In this document: one piece after another, positions 34,180-45,826 of the stretch
Numbering within the stretch: position 1 is the stretch's first letter
How the letters are laid out: each line of letters starts with the position of its first letter
Assembly (NCBI GenBank): GCA_907165135.1
Contig: OU015568.1
Span: 15,077,208 to 15,141,207, forward strand
DNA length: 64,000 nucleotides
Direction: 5' to 3'
DNA from: Oikopleura dioica
Taxonomy: Eukaryota; Chordata; Appendicularia; Copelata; Oikopleuridae
The notes under the pieces: model-generated
The model's database searches: none
What the model saw: the letters and a program-made list of their open reading frames with translations, nothing else
Told to the model about the DNA's origin: nothing
Made by a program: the position numbers and the translations under genes

Positions 34180-34510
34180 CTCGCAATTGAGCTTTTTCTT
34201 CTTTAGTATTTATGAAATTGAGCCGATTCTCAACCCTGATATTAGAGAATATCAACCTGCTGCCCTACTAACTTGAAACCTACGTCGTACTTCTTAACCT
34301 AAATAAAGATTAATTTAACGAAAAGTATTTTGGCGAAGGTTTTTATTTCTAAATCTGAAGAGAAAAGAGAGAGATCTTGATTGTTGAGTAAAGTCTAGTT
34401 TGGCAGTGCACATGTTTATCAGTCTTTTGTTGTCGTTTAGGTCGGTGCAAAAGGTCTCAATATACAGAAATTTATCTGAAAGTACAGGAATAGTTCAACG
34501 ATAGGTTTGA
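34180..34510. other. Convergent intergenic region
   Basis: 3' flanks of two convergent genes. AATAAA occurs near 34302 on the plus strand. No gene seen. Confidence 0.45.
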
Positions 34511-36434
34511 TCAAACATAGCCGGAATGTAGGGAGCTGTAAGGAGGTGGCGGCTCGACGAAATCATCGCCAATTGTCACCACTGAATTTTGTTATGAATG
34601 AATAACATACTCTTCCTAGAGGCAGGAATTTAGTCATACCCGAGTCAATTCGACGATTCGGAGGTCTCCAAGATGCGGAGCTGCTGGACATGCTGACATT
34701 CCTAAGGGGAGGAACCGGCGTCGCCCCATCCGTGCACGATGAATCCTGGGAGGCTGGAGTCATTTCCATCAGCAGCGCTTCGAACTCCGCCTTGATCCCG
34801 TTGAAATTTTTTCGCTTCCATTTATCCTCGCTAAAAAAGGAACAATAAGGAAGGGAGATTAATGTTGAGACTCTCTTACTCAAGGCACTTTTTCATTATC
34901 GCATGAACTTTGTCGGGCATGTCTTGAGGCTTTTTGGGGCGATTTCCCTTTTCAAGGTACTGCAGGAAAATTGTCGGTTCTGTAGGCGCTTTTGGAAACG
35001 GAACTAAATGGGATAAAGAAGGAAGCAAAAAGTGATGGAATTTTACCCGCTCCATAGGAGAAGATCTCCCAGATGACGATTCCAAAGCTCCAAACATCGG
35101 ATCTTTCATCGTAGAAGTGAAATTTAAGGGATTCTGGCGACATCCACTTCACTGGAATCGGTAAATTACGAAGTATCGAGTTTCGCTTTGAAAAATGGCC
35201 TCCTTGAGCGTGCGATCGAGAAAGTCCGAAATCAGCGACTAATTTAAAAGATGAAAATAGGGTTTTAGTAAGCGAGCTTCTGCTGAAAATTCTGCTGAGA
35301 AGCGATTATTACCTTTGACGCGCATTTTATCGTCGAGGAGACAATTACGGGCGGCTAAATCACGATGGATGAGATTATTGCCGGCCAAATACTCCATTCC
35401 ATCGGCAATATCCCGACAGAAATTGATCATCAATCCTGGGGTCAGCGAGTTGCGATTCTTTTTCACGTACAAATTCAGCGACCCATGTTCCATCCACTAA
35501 AGACCAATAATAAGGGCTTCAAAACTGTATTGAAATTTACCTTGAAAACGAGGCAAAAGTTGTTGTCAATTTCCACAATGCCCTTGAGAGACAGGACATG
35601 TTTGTGATCCAAACCTCTCATCTTGACGCCTTCACGCTGAATAAATCAACTGTAATTCAACATTAGAGAGTCTTGAGCTGGCTTTCACTTGTATCTACTG
35701 AATGATTCAAGAGCACCACTCTACACAATGCCCGCAAGAACAGACATTCTACGGTGTCTTCTACGGAGAAGTCGATCAAAAATTGACGACCATTTTGAAC
35801 GGTACTTTGCCAGGTTAAATTTTGAATCTTTGAAGGCTCCGATTTCAGATTTATTACCTTGAGTAGATCAATCAGCTCCTTATCCTTTTCGCGGCTCGTG
35901 TCTTCGTCCACTTTTATCGTCTTAATCGCGATCTCGTAATTGAGTCCATTGGATCTTCTGAAACTTCCTTTCCAAATTGTACCAAACGCGCCTTCCGCTA
36001 TTTTTCGCTGCGTTGTGATTCGACTCTGGTCCAAGAATAGCTCTTCCGGGAACACCTGAAAATTATGATTATGATCGTCAAATTTTAACAACAAAAAGTG
36101 AGGGCAATGCACAAACTTTAGTTCGGCACTTTTTCGATTCTTATGAAAAAGAAAAGACTAACCTTGTCAATCTTGACCTCCCTCGCCTTTCTGTAGCACT
36201 TCCTGAGACTGAAGGTGGGACAAAGACATCCCTTGATCCAGGGACCAAGAACAATCAAGGTCAAAATCAGAATAATCGAGCCACAAACGATGCCAAAGAC
36301 GATTCCCGTTACATCGCTGCTGCGCGCCATTTCGTTTTCGTACTTCTTCCACATTCCAGGTGTGATAATGTTACTACCAGCATCGGAGGCCTCAGCTGCG
36401 ATTTTCTCGATCCACGAGCGCTCGCAACGATCTC
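34511..36434 (-). CDS. Receptor tyrosine kinase, membrane span and kinase domain (5' end not found)
   Basis: Exons 36434-36163, 36055-35858, 35636-35541, 35496-35313, 35238-35047, 35003-34880, 34830-34640 and 34581-34511 agree in phase. The first visible exon has a short ectodomain end and one membrane helix (IVFGIVCGSIILILTLIVLG). The kinase domain has the loop AEGAFGTIWKG, the VAIK-type Lys in EIAIKTIK, HRDLAARN, DFG, a WMSPESL segment and DVWSFGIVIWEIF. HRDLAARN identifies a tyrosine kinase. The tail carries PPPPY, a possible WW-domain ligand. I cannot assign the receptor subfamily. The ectodomain must lie upstream of 36434 in the repeat-rich stretch, beyond the window's readable exons, or be very short. 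Confidence 0.88.
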
Positions 36435-36586
36435 CTAAAAATAATTTTAGCAGAGGTCAGTATTTTTTAATTCCATGATCATAAATCATTTTAATGAACT
36501 ATCAATTTTTATATCGCAACAACATGAGTTCTTTTCGCAATAAAAGGTGTTTCTCTATTCCGACTTTCGGACAGAAGACTAACCCT

Positions 36587-36671
36587 AGGCTCGGCAACCG
36601 GAATCAGGTTCTGAAGAGTTTAATGAAATGCCGCGTGGCGGCTTTTTTTTATATAAAAGAAGCCGCTAGGC
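36587..36671. mobile_element. hAT-like family 1, fragment
   Basis: CTAGGCTCGGCAACC, a GAATCAGG arm and the GCCGCGTGGCGGC hairpin match the left half of the family. The right half is missing. Confidence 0.5.
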
Positions 36672-36972
36672 TTGACGCTCACGATGAAATCGATGGAAAT
36701 GTCGGGTGGAATGGTCGACAATCTTGGCAAAGACGTCTGTAAATTAGAATTACCGCCATGGTTTGCCTAAAAATGAGCTGGTTCACATAAGTTTGAGTAA
36801 TTTTACACAATTTTTTGTCATAAACATCGGAAAATTGACCATTGTACGATCCTAAATGATAAAAATTCCTCGCAGACTGTCTGTTCTATGACGCTGATAA
36901 AGGTATTGACCAAAAAATGTTAACAATAATAGTGTAATATTTACGACATATCTCATAAGAATAGATTCTTTA

Positions 36973-37574
36973 CAATGACGTGCTTTTTTTAAGGTTAACG
37001 AAGTTTTCCAGCCCACTTCCGCCTTAAAGACCCCCTAACACCATACCTTTATAGAATCAGCAGAAAATTCTAAGAATTTTGACCATTTAAAATTCTAGAA
37101 AACTCCACTTCCGGTCGATTCTAGCGCCGGAAGTTGACGACATTTAGGTGTTAGGGCGAAGTGTGACCTATCAAATTGATGCTCAAACGATTTCCTAGCA
37201 TTTAAGAAAAGAATCAACACCAACGAGGATCAAACCAACCGGAAAAAACTGAAAAAAATTTGATCATTTTCTGCCTTTTTTACATAATTTTACCGGTCGG
37301 TTTGACCACTTTTGGGACTGGTTCTTCTGATATATTGATTATAGGATGAATCAAAATCTTCTGGGCATCAATTTGATAGGTCACACTCTAATATTACTCC
37401 CAAATTTCTTCGACTTCCGGCTCTAGAATCGACCGGAAGTGGAGTTTTCTAGAATTTTAAATGGTCAAAATTCTTAGAATTTTCTGCTGATTCTATAAAG
37501 GTATGGTGTTAGGGGGTCTTTAAGGCGGAAGTGGGCTGGAAAACTTCGTTAACCTTAAAAAAAGCACGTCAATG
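36973..37574. mobile_element. TA-flanked foldback element with long inverted arms
   Basis: 602 bp. The arms are about 170 bp, almost perfectly inverted, beginning TGACGTGCTTTTTTTAAGG. TA lies on both sides (36971-36972 and 37575-37576), as in Tc1/mariner-type insertions. The loop has no ORF. Near-identity of the arms indicates a recent insertion or ongoing gene conversion. Confidence 0.75.
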
Positions 37575-37713
37575 TAAAATTTACATTGATAGCTACTCCT
37601 TGATCATATTAGAAGGGTAGGGATGTAACATCATTCGCGCGCTCTTTTTGAAAAAAGAGAGAAAGACTGTAGTAAAACGTCGTCGAAAACATGTTTGAAA
37701 AACGACTTTTTAA

Positions 37714-38196
37714 CCCGTTAACAGGCGCGTGGCTGTCTCACGGCCACGCAGCCTTTCGAGAGCGATTATATAGGAATAACTCTAGTTTTTATCAAAAATT
37801 TTTGTATTTCTTAAAAATTCAATCGATTCTCTATCTGTTTGTGTGAATTTGAAAAAAAAACGGCATAAAATTCTGGTCGGGAGAAGCGAAAGAAAAACTT
37901 CAGTCAGCGAGAAAAAGGGAAAACATAATACAAATCGCCCGCCTTTTCCCTTCTTTCCCTTTTCTCCAATCTCAGCGTCGAAAAATGACGTAACTTTGAC
38001 CTCAATTTTCAACCCCTAAACGAATCACAAAAACAAAACAAAAAGATGTAGGAGAATGAGAAGACGCTTCTGAATCATTTTTTACCCTTGGAATTAGTTT
38101 TTCTCGTCCCTATTTCTCAGAAAACACCGTAAGGTGCGTGGACTTTAGACTGCCACGCGCCCGTTAACGCATAAGATCGGATGCCCAGTTAACGGG
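37714..38196. mobile_element. TTAA-flanked non-autonomous element, family C
   Basis: 483 bp between TTAA copies (37710-37713, 38197-38200) with short inverted ends CCCGTTAAC and GTTAACGGG. A second inverted pair lies inside (GGCGCGTGGC and GCCACGCGCC). No ORF. Confidence 0.6.
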
Positions 38197-38487
38197 TTAA
38201 TAAAACGCGTCATGAATGTTTCTGTCAGAGTCGATAGTAATAACCGGCAATTTCAATTTCGACAGAAATATATATATTCGCGGGTGGCATCTTTGACCTG
38301 TCAAAAAGTAGACAACTTTAACGGTTGGCAAGCCTCTTTTCTTAACGATCGAAAGTTTCGAAAATAGATTATTAAAAAAAACTTTCTTCTTCTTTATTTA
38401 TTTATTCCTAGTCATTTTACCGGTAGATAACCGCCTTAAATATCAATCCTAAGTCGTCTCGCTCCCACTTCAAGCAGCGAAAAAATG

Positions 38488-38690
38488 TCAAGAGGCGACG
38501 CAAAAATCTCCTAAGTCGGTGCTAAGCCAAGTGTCAGGATTTCCGAGCGGTTTCCGAGATGTCAGCAGCTTCAGGAAATCAACGAAGACAAGAATCATAT
38601 CTCTCAATACAGTACAGTCAGGGCTTTCAATTCCACTGAACCATGTCATTGGAAGGCCCCTGAGTGTTATAACACTCATAACGTCGATTC
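38488..38690 (-). other. Possible terminal coding exon, function unknown
   Basis: An open frame after an acceptor-like TTTTGACAG near 38700 reads through LPMTWFSGIESPDCTVLRDM to a stop at 38488. Composition is more coding-like than the surroundings, but no family is recognised and no upstream exon was found. It could be a receptor-kinase ectodomain exon only if splicing bypassed its stop, which looks unlikely. Confidence 0.25.
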
Positions 38691-38699
38691 TTTCAGACT

Positions 38700-39729
38700 G
38701 TCAAAATTATCAAGACTAAATGAACATCCGATTTGACTCATCGATGGCCAAATTAATGGACAAAAAAACGATTTCTTCGGATAAATTTTTGGATATCGCT
38801 GGATTAAAAATACTTTCCTGTCAGTAAATCACGATGAAAAGGAGTAAACTTAACTATTATAAATCGACAAAATCATAAAGAGTGAAGTCTTAGAAACACT
38901 TCTATAAATGACCTTTTGATCTCTATTTATTGAACACTAAACAGCTTCACATGGTAATATCGTTAAATTAACGAGAACAAATCGTTTTTGATTTCGTAAA
39001 AATCAAAGAAACTCAATATTTTTGTCCTGAAAGAAAACTTACGAATACAGTCATTGAATCTGTTTCTCCACTTTTCTTCTTCCGAAATTCTCATTCTTCT
39101 TTTCTTCGTCTGAGTTTCTTCTTTTCAAATTTCAAAAATCATGAATTTTTTTGAAAAATTTAATTTTTCTCGATCTTGTTTTTCGAAAATAAAAAAGTTG
39201 GAATTGGCGAAGACGGAGCGAGCTGCGTCGGGATCCCAGTGAACCGCAAGATGTTTTCTTTTTATTGCTGCTCAGCTCTGCCTCGGCTCTGGCTCTCGCT
39301 TTTTTCTGAGCGCCCGCTCAAAGTTCGCGCATTTTTCGCGTCTAAGCCAATCAGCGCGCGCTGGCTCCAAGCGCTGAGGAAGGGAGAGAAAGAAGCCAGA
39401 GTCGTCATTATTGATGAAGAAGCATTCCATTTTTTAAGTTACAAATTTTTAAAGAATTTTTTTAATTTTCAAGCGTAGTTTGCGTTTTCAAAATTTCAGA
39501 TTTTATTGACACTGTAAATTTAGTCATTTTGTTACATTCGATCGATAATTTATAAATTATAAGTTTCCCTGATGTCTTGGCGATGATATTGTCTAGAAAA
39601 TCCGAAAATAAGAATTTCCGACACTGTCGTTTAGTCAAAACGGTGAAAGGTTTACACCAGATTTACATAAGGTGTTGTTAATTGTCTGCGAGCATTTCCA
39701 GTGGAATATTTACCATCTCTTGATTCGCC
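38700..39729. other. Intergenic, no gene seen
   Basis: AT-rich with a GC-rich patch at 39205-39410 that resembles a promoter-proximal island. A 100-codon plus-strand ORF there lacks splice context and family resemblance. Confidence 0.3.
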
Positions 39730-40075
39730 TATTCCATGACGCTAATGATGCTTATGGGATATGTTCCGATTCTTTCCTTGGCGATCCGCAATCTGTTGAG
39801 AAAGATGTTGGCCAAAAAGGTTACCCCTGAATATGTAACATTTTGCAACACTCTTTTGTACAATCATAGCTCTTGTTAGCATATGACATTATTAGCATTT
39901 AGATCTGCTTTCTGTTTAGACAGATAATGAATTTTTAACATTAATTTTTTCGATAATGTCATATGATAATAAGAGCTATCAATGTATAAAAGAGTGTTGC
40001 GAAAGGTTACATATTCATTGGTAAGATTTTTGGCCAACATCTTCATCAACAAATTCAGGATCGTCGTGTGAGAGA
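39730..40075. repeat. Imperfect foldback repeat
   Basis: Left-arm words AAGATGTTGGCCAAAAA, GTTGCAACACTCTTTT-like and AGCATATGACATTA reappear inverted on the right (TAATGTCATATGATAATAAG, AAAGAGTGTTGC, TTTTTGGCCAACATCTT). A weaker direct repeat of the outer part lies at 40110-40155. Termini and target duplication are not clear. Confidence 0.55.
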
Positions 40076-40353
40076 TAGCAAAGCGTCATAGGTAGAATAA
40101 ATGCTTAGAAAGATGCTCTCAGGACATATTCCAATTCTTTACACATGGCGATGTAGAATTTATTTACATCGATGCTTCCATGTGTTTCAATATTTTTGTG
40201 ATCATAAAGTGAATTTTTTAATATAAATTTTATTGCTCTTCGTGTTTTCTACATTTGAACCTCTCATTCTGTCAGTCTGATACTTAATTATTTATTTATT
40301 CCGGAGCGACATTCCATGATGATGTTTAAATTTCAGACTCAGTTTCTGGCAAA

Positions 40354-41614
<1,261 letters not shown>

Positions 41615-41801
41615 ATCTGTCTGACTCAACGACTGTTTATGACATCGATTTCTGACATCTTGTTTGTCTTACTGATAATTAACACGTGTTTCTATATTCT
41701 ATTGCATTAGAATTTTCGAAAAAATACGTCAACATAATTCTTTCAGAAAATAATGACTAGAATCAGATGAAAAACTCCAAAGTACCAATCAAGCTGAAGA
41801 A

Positions 41802-42608
41802 ATGTTGCATTCGGAATATAGAACTGATCATCAGCTGAAGCCTGACGAAAGAGTCATCTTTCCATTGAAAGAAATACATATAAAAGTCGAACCTTATGAC
41901 AAAGATGACGATGTGGACCTTGAGACCAAATTAAAGGAGCAAGAAGCAGAAGAAATAGAAATATTCATAAAGGAGGAAAGAATCGAAGACGAAGAAGAGA
42001 TCTGCATCAAAAGTGAAATCATAGAAGACCCTCATCCCAATAGTATCACGATCAAAGAAGAATCACTTGAAGATAACAGCCCTGCTATACACCCTGCTCA
42101 ATATCATAAAGAAATCTTCCTCAGAAAGGACTTTTACGCAAGCTCTTCTCAAGAACAACGAGTTCTTTCATCAACGGTAAAATTTTCTTTTTGTGAATTC
42201 TCTATTCTTTCTAGTTTCTTCGCGAGAAGGGCTTGGTCATGAATGTAAAAGAAAGACGAAACGCATGCTCAGACCCATCTCGTGAATTTCACTGTGATCT
42301 CTGCCCCAAAGAAAAGCCTCGAACCTTCACTTCAATGGAAAATCTTTGGCGGCACTTTTGCCAGCATCTTGGTCATTATATTTTTCACTGCGATCATTGC
42401 GAAAAAGGATTCTATAGAAAGGACAAACTGGATATTCATTTAAAGGTACGATCTTATGATATCTAAAAGAGGGAAAAATATTCTTCAGAACAATCATCCT
42501 GAAGTTTCCCGACCTCCAAAACGATACAGAGCTCCGAATAAAAGCAGGGCGTTTCCTGATAAGAGGAAACTAAGGGAAATTTTACCAAAAATAAACAAAG
42601 TCGATTAA
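41802..42608 (+). CDS. C2H2 zinc-finger protein with repeated SUMO-type motifs
   Basis: Exons 41802-42176, 42215-42445 and 42489-42608 give 241 residues. The N-terminal half is acidic and carries four evenly spaced psi-K-x-E sites (IKVE, IKEE, IKSE, IKEE), consistent with sumoylation-based repression. Two C2H2 fingers follow (CDLC...HFCQH and CDHC...H-x4-H), then a basic tail. Target genes cannot be predicted. Start 41802 is the first ATG with a long frame after the acceptor-like TTCTTTCAG at about 41747. It shares its motif style with the intronic gene at 43055, suggesting local duplication. Confidence 0.8.
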
Positions 42609-42790
42609 TTTAAAACTTTCATTTGCTCGTTTTTTCTGTCAGACAACTAATAATTTATTAGTAATAAACAACCTTGGTACAAACTTTTATCTCAATTGCT
42701 ATTAGTTAATAACCTTTAGTTTATTTGGTTAAGCAATCTCTCGGGAAGAATAATTGATTCCATTTTCTATTCATTTCTTTTTGTAGAATC

Positions 42791-45700
42791 ATGGGTAAAC
42801 GAAAGTCGGCTCAACGAAGAAACAAAAAGTTCAAAGCAGCAGATCCCTTTGCTCGTGGAAAGTCGCAAGCTAATCTTGGTCAGGTAAAATCACAAGTTTC
42901 ATTTCTTATATTTTAATATAAGTCTTTTTCTGCATTAATCTTTCTGTCTTTGAAAATACTCTTTTCACAAGGGAAGTATTGAAAATTGAACAGAGAATCA
43001 TAGAAAAATCGAGCTGCGCGATTTGAGATCATTCGGCAAGAACTAAAAGATGATATGAACAAAAACAGTGATGATGCACTAGAATTAGCGCTCGATTCCG
43101 ATGAAGATGCTTCTCAGCACGACCGTTCATCTTTCGAACCGTTTCTTCAGACTAAAATCGCGGCAGAACCTGGCGAAGATGAGTCAGATCACGAGGAGTT
43201 CGTGAAACGAAATGCCGAACAACCTCAAAAATTGGGGAGAAAAGCGCTGTTAGAAAAGACGCATTTCTGTGGCGAGTGTGGTGCTGGATTTACTCGTCTG
43301 GGACGTATGAAAGCACATATCTGGAAATTTCACTGCGATCCTGACACTATGGACAAATCGAAAGAGGCTGCCATGTCAATTTGCGTCTTCTGCGGGAAAG
43401 ACTGCGGAACACCAGCTGCCACAAAGGAGCACGTACAAATGCTACACAAGAATGCGAGAATCAATCAACGAGTTGGATTTAAGTGTGCATTTTGTGCACT
43501 CCATTTCCGTGGATATCAGCAGTTGACCAACCATCTCATGAAAACTCATAAAACTCGATTCAACTGGGTGTGTAAAATTTGTGGCGAAAAACGAATATCA
43601 AAAGAGTCTGTCGAAGATCACATTGAAGATGAACACGGATCAGCTACTATTGGGCCCCAACTCGAAACTTACGAATGTGAGCTTTGTTCGTATGGTTTTC
43701 CAGAAATACGACGATTTTCATCGAGAGCCTATTTTTTGGCCCATGTGTCGCAGAATCATGCTGGTCACCCAGAGGTTTATAAAACGATCTGTAAAATTAT
43801 CGTCGGAGGAAATCATATTGAAGCAGAGATTTTGGAAGTGGATGACCCCGTTGAAAAAATACCTGCAGTGCCGGTACAAGAGACTGCTGAAGATGAGGAG
43901 ATCTGTCTCAAAGAAGAGGACGAGGGAGAAAAAATATCAGTATCAAAATCAAGGAAAAAAGTGTTCGCAGAAAAGAAGTTTTTCTGTGAAGATTGTGGTG
44001 CTGGATTTACAGAGCGCGGAGGTTTGCGAAGGCATATGAAGAATATTCACGGAAAGGCTCTTCCACATCTACGCATTAGTTCGAATCCTAAACATTATCC
44101 TTGCCCGGAATGCAACAAGATGTTCGCACGTAAATGGCACATGAAACGACACGCGAGAAGTGTTCATTGCATTTTCCTTGGGGAGCAGCATGTAAAGGAG
44201 ATTTTGGAAGAAGATCAGCCCATTGATGAAATGACTCCAGTGTTGGCGCAAGAGAATTCTGAAGACGAAGAAATCTGTCTCAAAGAAGAAGACGAGGAAG
44301 AAGAAATGGCAGTCAAAAATGAAAGAGATGAGACCTGTTTTAAGCAGGAGCTACAGACATGTGATGAAGCAGACATTGTGCCTGCACCTTTTCTTTGCGA
44401 GCTTTTGCCTGATTCGGTAAAAGACGAGGTTGTCGACGAAGCAATGATCAAAGAAGAACCAAAAGACGAAGAAAACAATCCTGTTCTTACCTCCTTTCTC
44501 CCTCGAAAACCTTCGCGACCTATTCCAACCCTGCCGATAAAGCCGATGCCTTCACTCTTCAATGGTCCGCGAAAGTTCAGCTTGAAAATTAACTACAGTT
44601 CTCTAAAGTTCAAGCTTCCACAAAAGCGAAACTTTCAAGAGAACGCTTCCTACGAAAATCAGGATGATGATCTTTCACAGAAGACTGCTAAAGAAGAAGT
44701 CAAGGAAGAATACCTTATAGAATAGAAGATGAAGATAACGAAAGACGTCTACTTATCACATGACTTTAGATTTTTTTCTTCACTGAAATTGCAACAGCAA
44801 TGCTTCACTTGCCACTTGAAAATGTTTTAAAAGCTGAATAAAGAATAGCTTCAAAATATTGTCATAGTTTTCTCATGATCAATTTTGAAAACAACGGAAT
44901 TGAATCGGGCTACGATCTAAACATTTTCCACTCAGGATGTTGGCTTCGGTTACTCTGGTGGCATGGAAGAAATGCCAAAGAACTTAAAACGCATCCTGAA
45001 GAAAGAAAAGTCTGCGTCAACGGAAACGAATCCTAAGAAAAGGACAGAGAAGGAAAAGAAAAAGTCTGCCGTCTATAGGATGCTTTCCGAAGGTCAGTCT
45101 ACTTCCCGCGTTGGCTACTTGAGTAGAAGTGTTCTTTCCGGGACTAGTCAGGAGTATTGGCTCATGATGCCATTTTTACCATAGTTGAAATCCTCAAAGA
45201 CTAAAATCGATAATCACCCTAGATTTAAAACTTTCTTTCAGGAGGCTTTGATGACGAACGACCGAAGATTAAATTCGTAAAGAAAAGTTACGAAACAATG
45301 GCTGAATTCAAAGATCGAATGCATGCAGAATGTCAGAATGCGATCACAATTGCGAACGGAACGAAAGCTAGAAATGTCGTCAAGGAATTCAAGAAGGCGA
45401 CGAAATTGGACAAGAATAATGGCAAGATTCCGGAGGAGCAGAAGCCAAAGCAAAAAGCGATCAATAGAAAGAGATTGGAAAAGAAACAAATAGAAAAAGA
45501 GAAAAAGTCCGACAAGGTTGTCCAATTTTAATTATCAGAGATTTATCGTTTTTTAGGAATTGGAAAGGCTGGAGAAAGAAATGCTAAAGGACCGCGTCGA
45601 GTTTGGAGAACGAGTTGATGCGCCACCAGAATTCAAGTCGCTCCCCCGCGGCGCACAGAAGAAAACTACCGGTCGCTTCAGCAATCTTCTACTGTTGGAG

Positions 45701-45826
45701 AAACTGCAGCTGCCAGAGCATCAAGTCGAGCAAAAACAACAACAAAAGACCAGAGAGGAAGAGCTTGCAGAAGAAAGAAAGCGAGCAATTGAAGAGTATC
45801 GTAAACTGCGCACTATTCGAACTTGA
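42791..45826 (+). CDS. CCDC137: CCDC137 homologue (nuclear coiled-coil protein)
   Basis: Exons 42791-42883, 44936-45092, 45242-45516 and 45557-45826 give 264 residues. The last two carry the diagnostic region: KSYETMAEFKDRMHAECQNA, EKEMLKDRVEFGERVDAPPE and a C-terminal EEERKRAIEEYRKLR-type helix (here EELAEERKRAIEEYRKL). The basic start MGKRKSAQRRNKKFKAADPF fits the family, so the first exon is assigned here with moderate confidence; the start could instead be at 44963. The human protein is nucleolar/chromosomal with little defined function. Intron 1 (2.05 kb) contains a complete zinc-finger ORF on the same strand. Confidence 0.82.
43055..44725 (+). CDS. Intron-nested, single-exon C2H2 zinc-finger protein
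   Basis: One uninterrupted 556-codon frame. Fingers by eye: CGECGAGFTRLGRMKAHIWK, CVFCGKDCGTPAATKEH, CAFCALHFRGYQQLTNHL, CKICGEKRISKESVEDH, CELCSYGFPEIRRFSSR, CEDCGAGFTERGGLRRH and CPECNKMFARKWHMKRH, about seven in all. Two EEICLKEEDE blocks and C-terminal IKEEPKDEE and VKEE sites are SUMO-type. It lies wholly inside CCDC137 intron 1, and AATAAA follows at about 44838. A rival model joins the 42791 exon to an acceptor at about 43004 and makes this the main body of that gene. Its lack of introns beside the three-exon relative at 41802 suggests a retrocopy or intron loss. Confidence 0.8.
   Translation: MNKNSDDALELALDSDEDASQHDRSSFEPFLQTKIAAEPGEDESDHEEFVKRNAEQPQKLGRKALLEKTHFCGECGAGFTRLGRMKAHIWKFHCDPDTMDKSKEAAMSICVFCGKDCGTPAATKEHVQMLHKNARINQRVGFKCAFCALHFRGYQQLTNHLMKTHKTRFNWVCKICGEKRISKESVEDHIEDEHGSATIGPQLETYECELCSYGFPEIRRFSSRAYFLAHVSQNHAGHPEVYKTICKIIVGGNHIEAEILEVDDPVEKIPAVPVQETAEDEEICLKEEDEGEKISVSKSRKKVFAEKKFFCEDCGAGFTERGGLRRHMKNIHGKALPHLRISSNPKHYPCPECNKMFARKWHMKRHARSVHCIFLGEQHVKEILEEDQPIDEMTPVLAQENSEDEEICLKEEDEEEEMAVKNERDETCFKQELQTCDEADIVPAPFLCELLPDSVKDEVVDEAMIKEEPKDEENNPVLTSFLPRKPSRPIPTLPIKPMPSLFNGPRKFSLKINYSSLKFKLPQKRNFQENASYENQDDDLSQKTAKEEVKEEYLIE

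Noticed and set aside
39176-39478. 100-codon plus-strand ORF
   Set aside because: No family resemblance or splice context; it falls in a GC-rich patch where long frames arise by chance.
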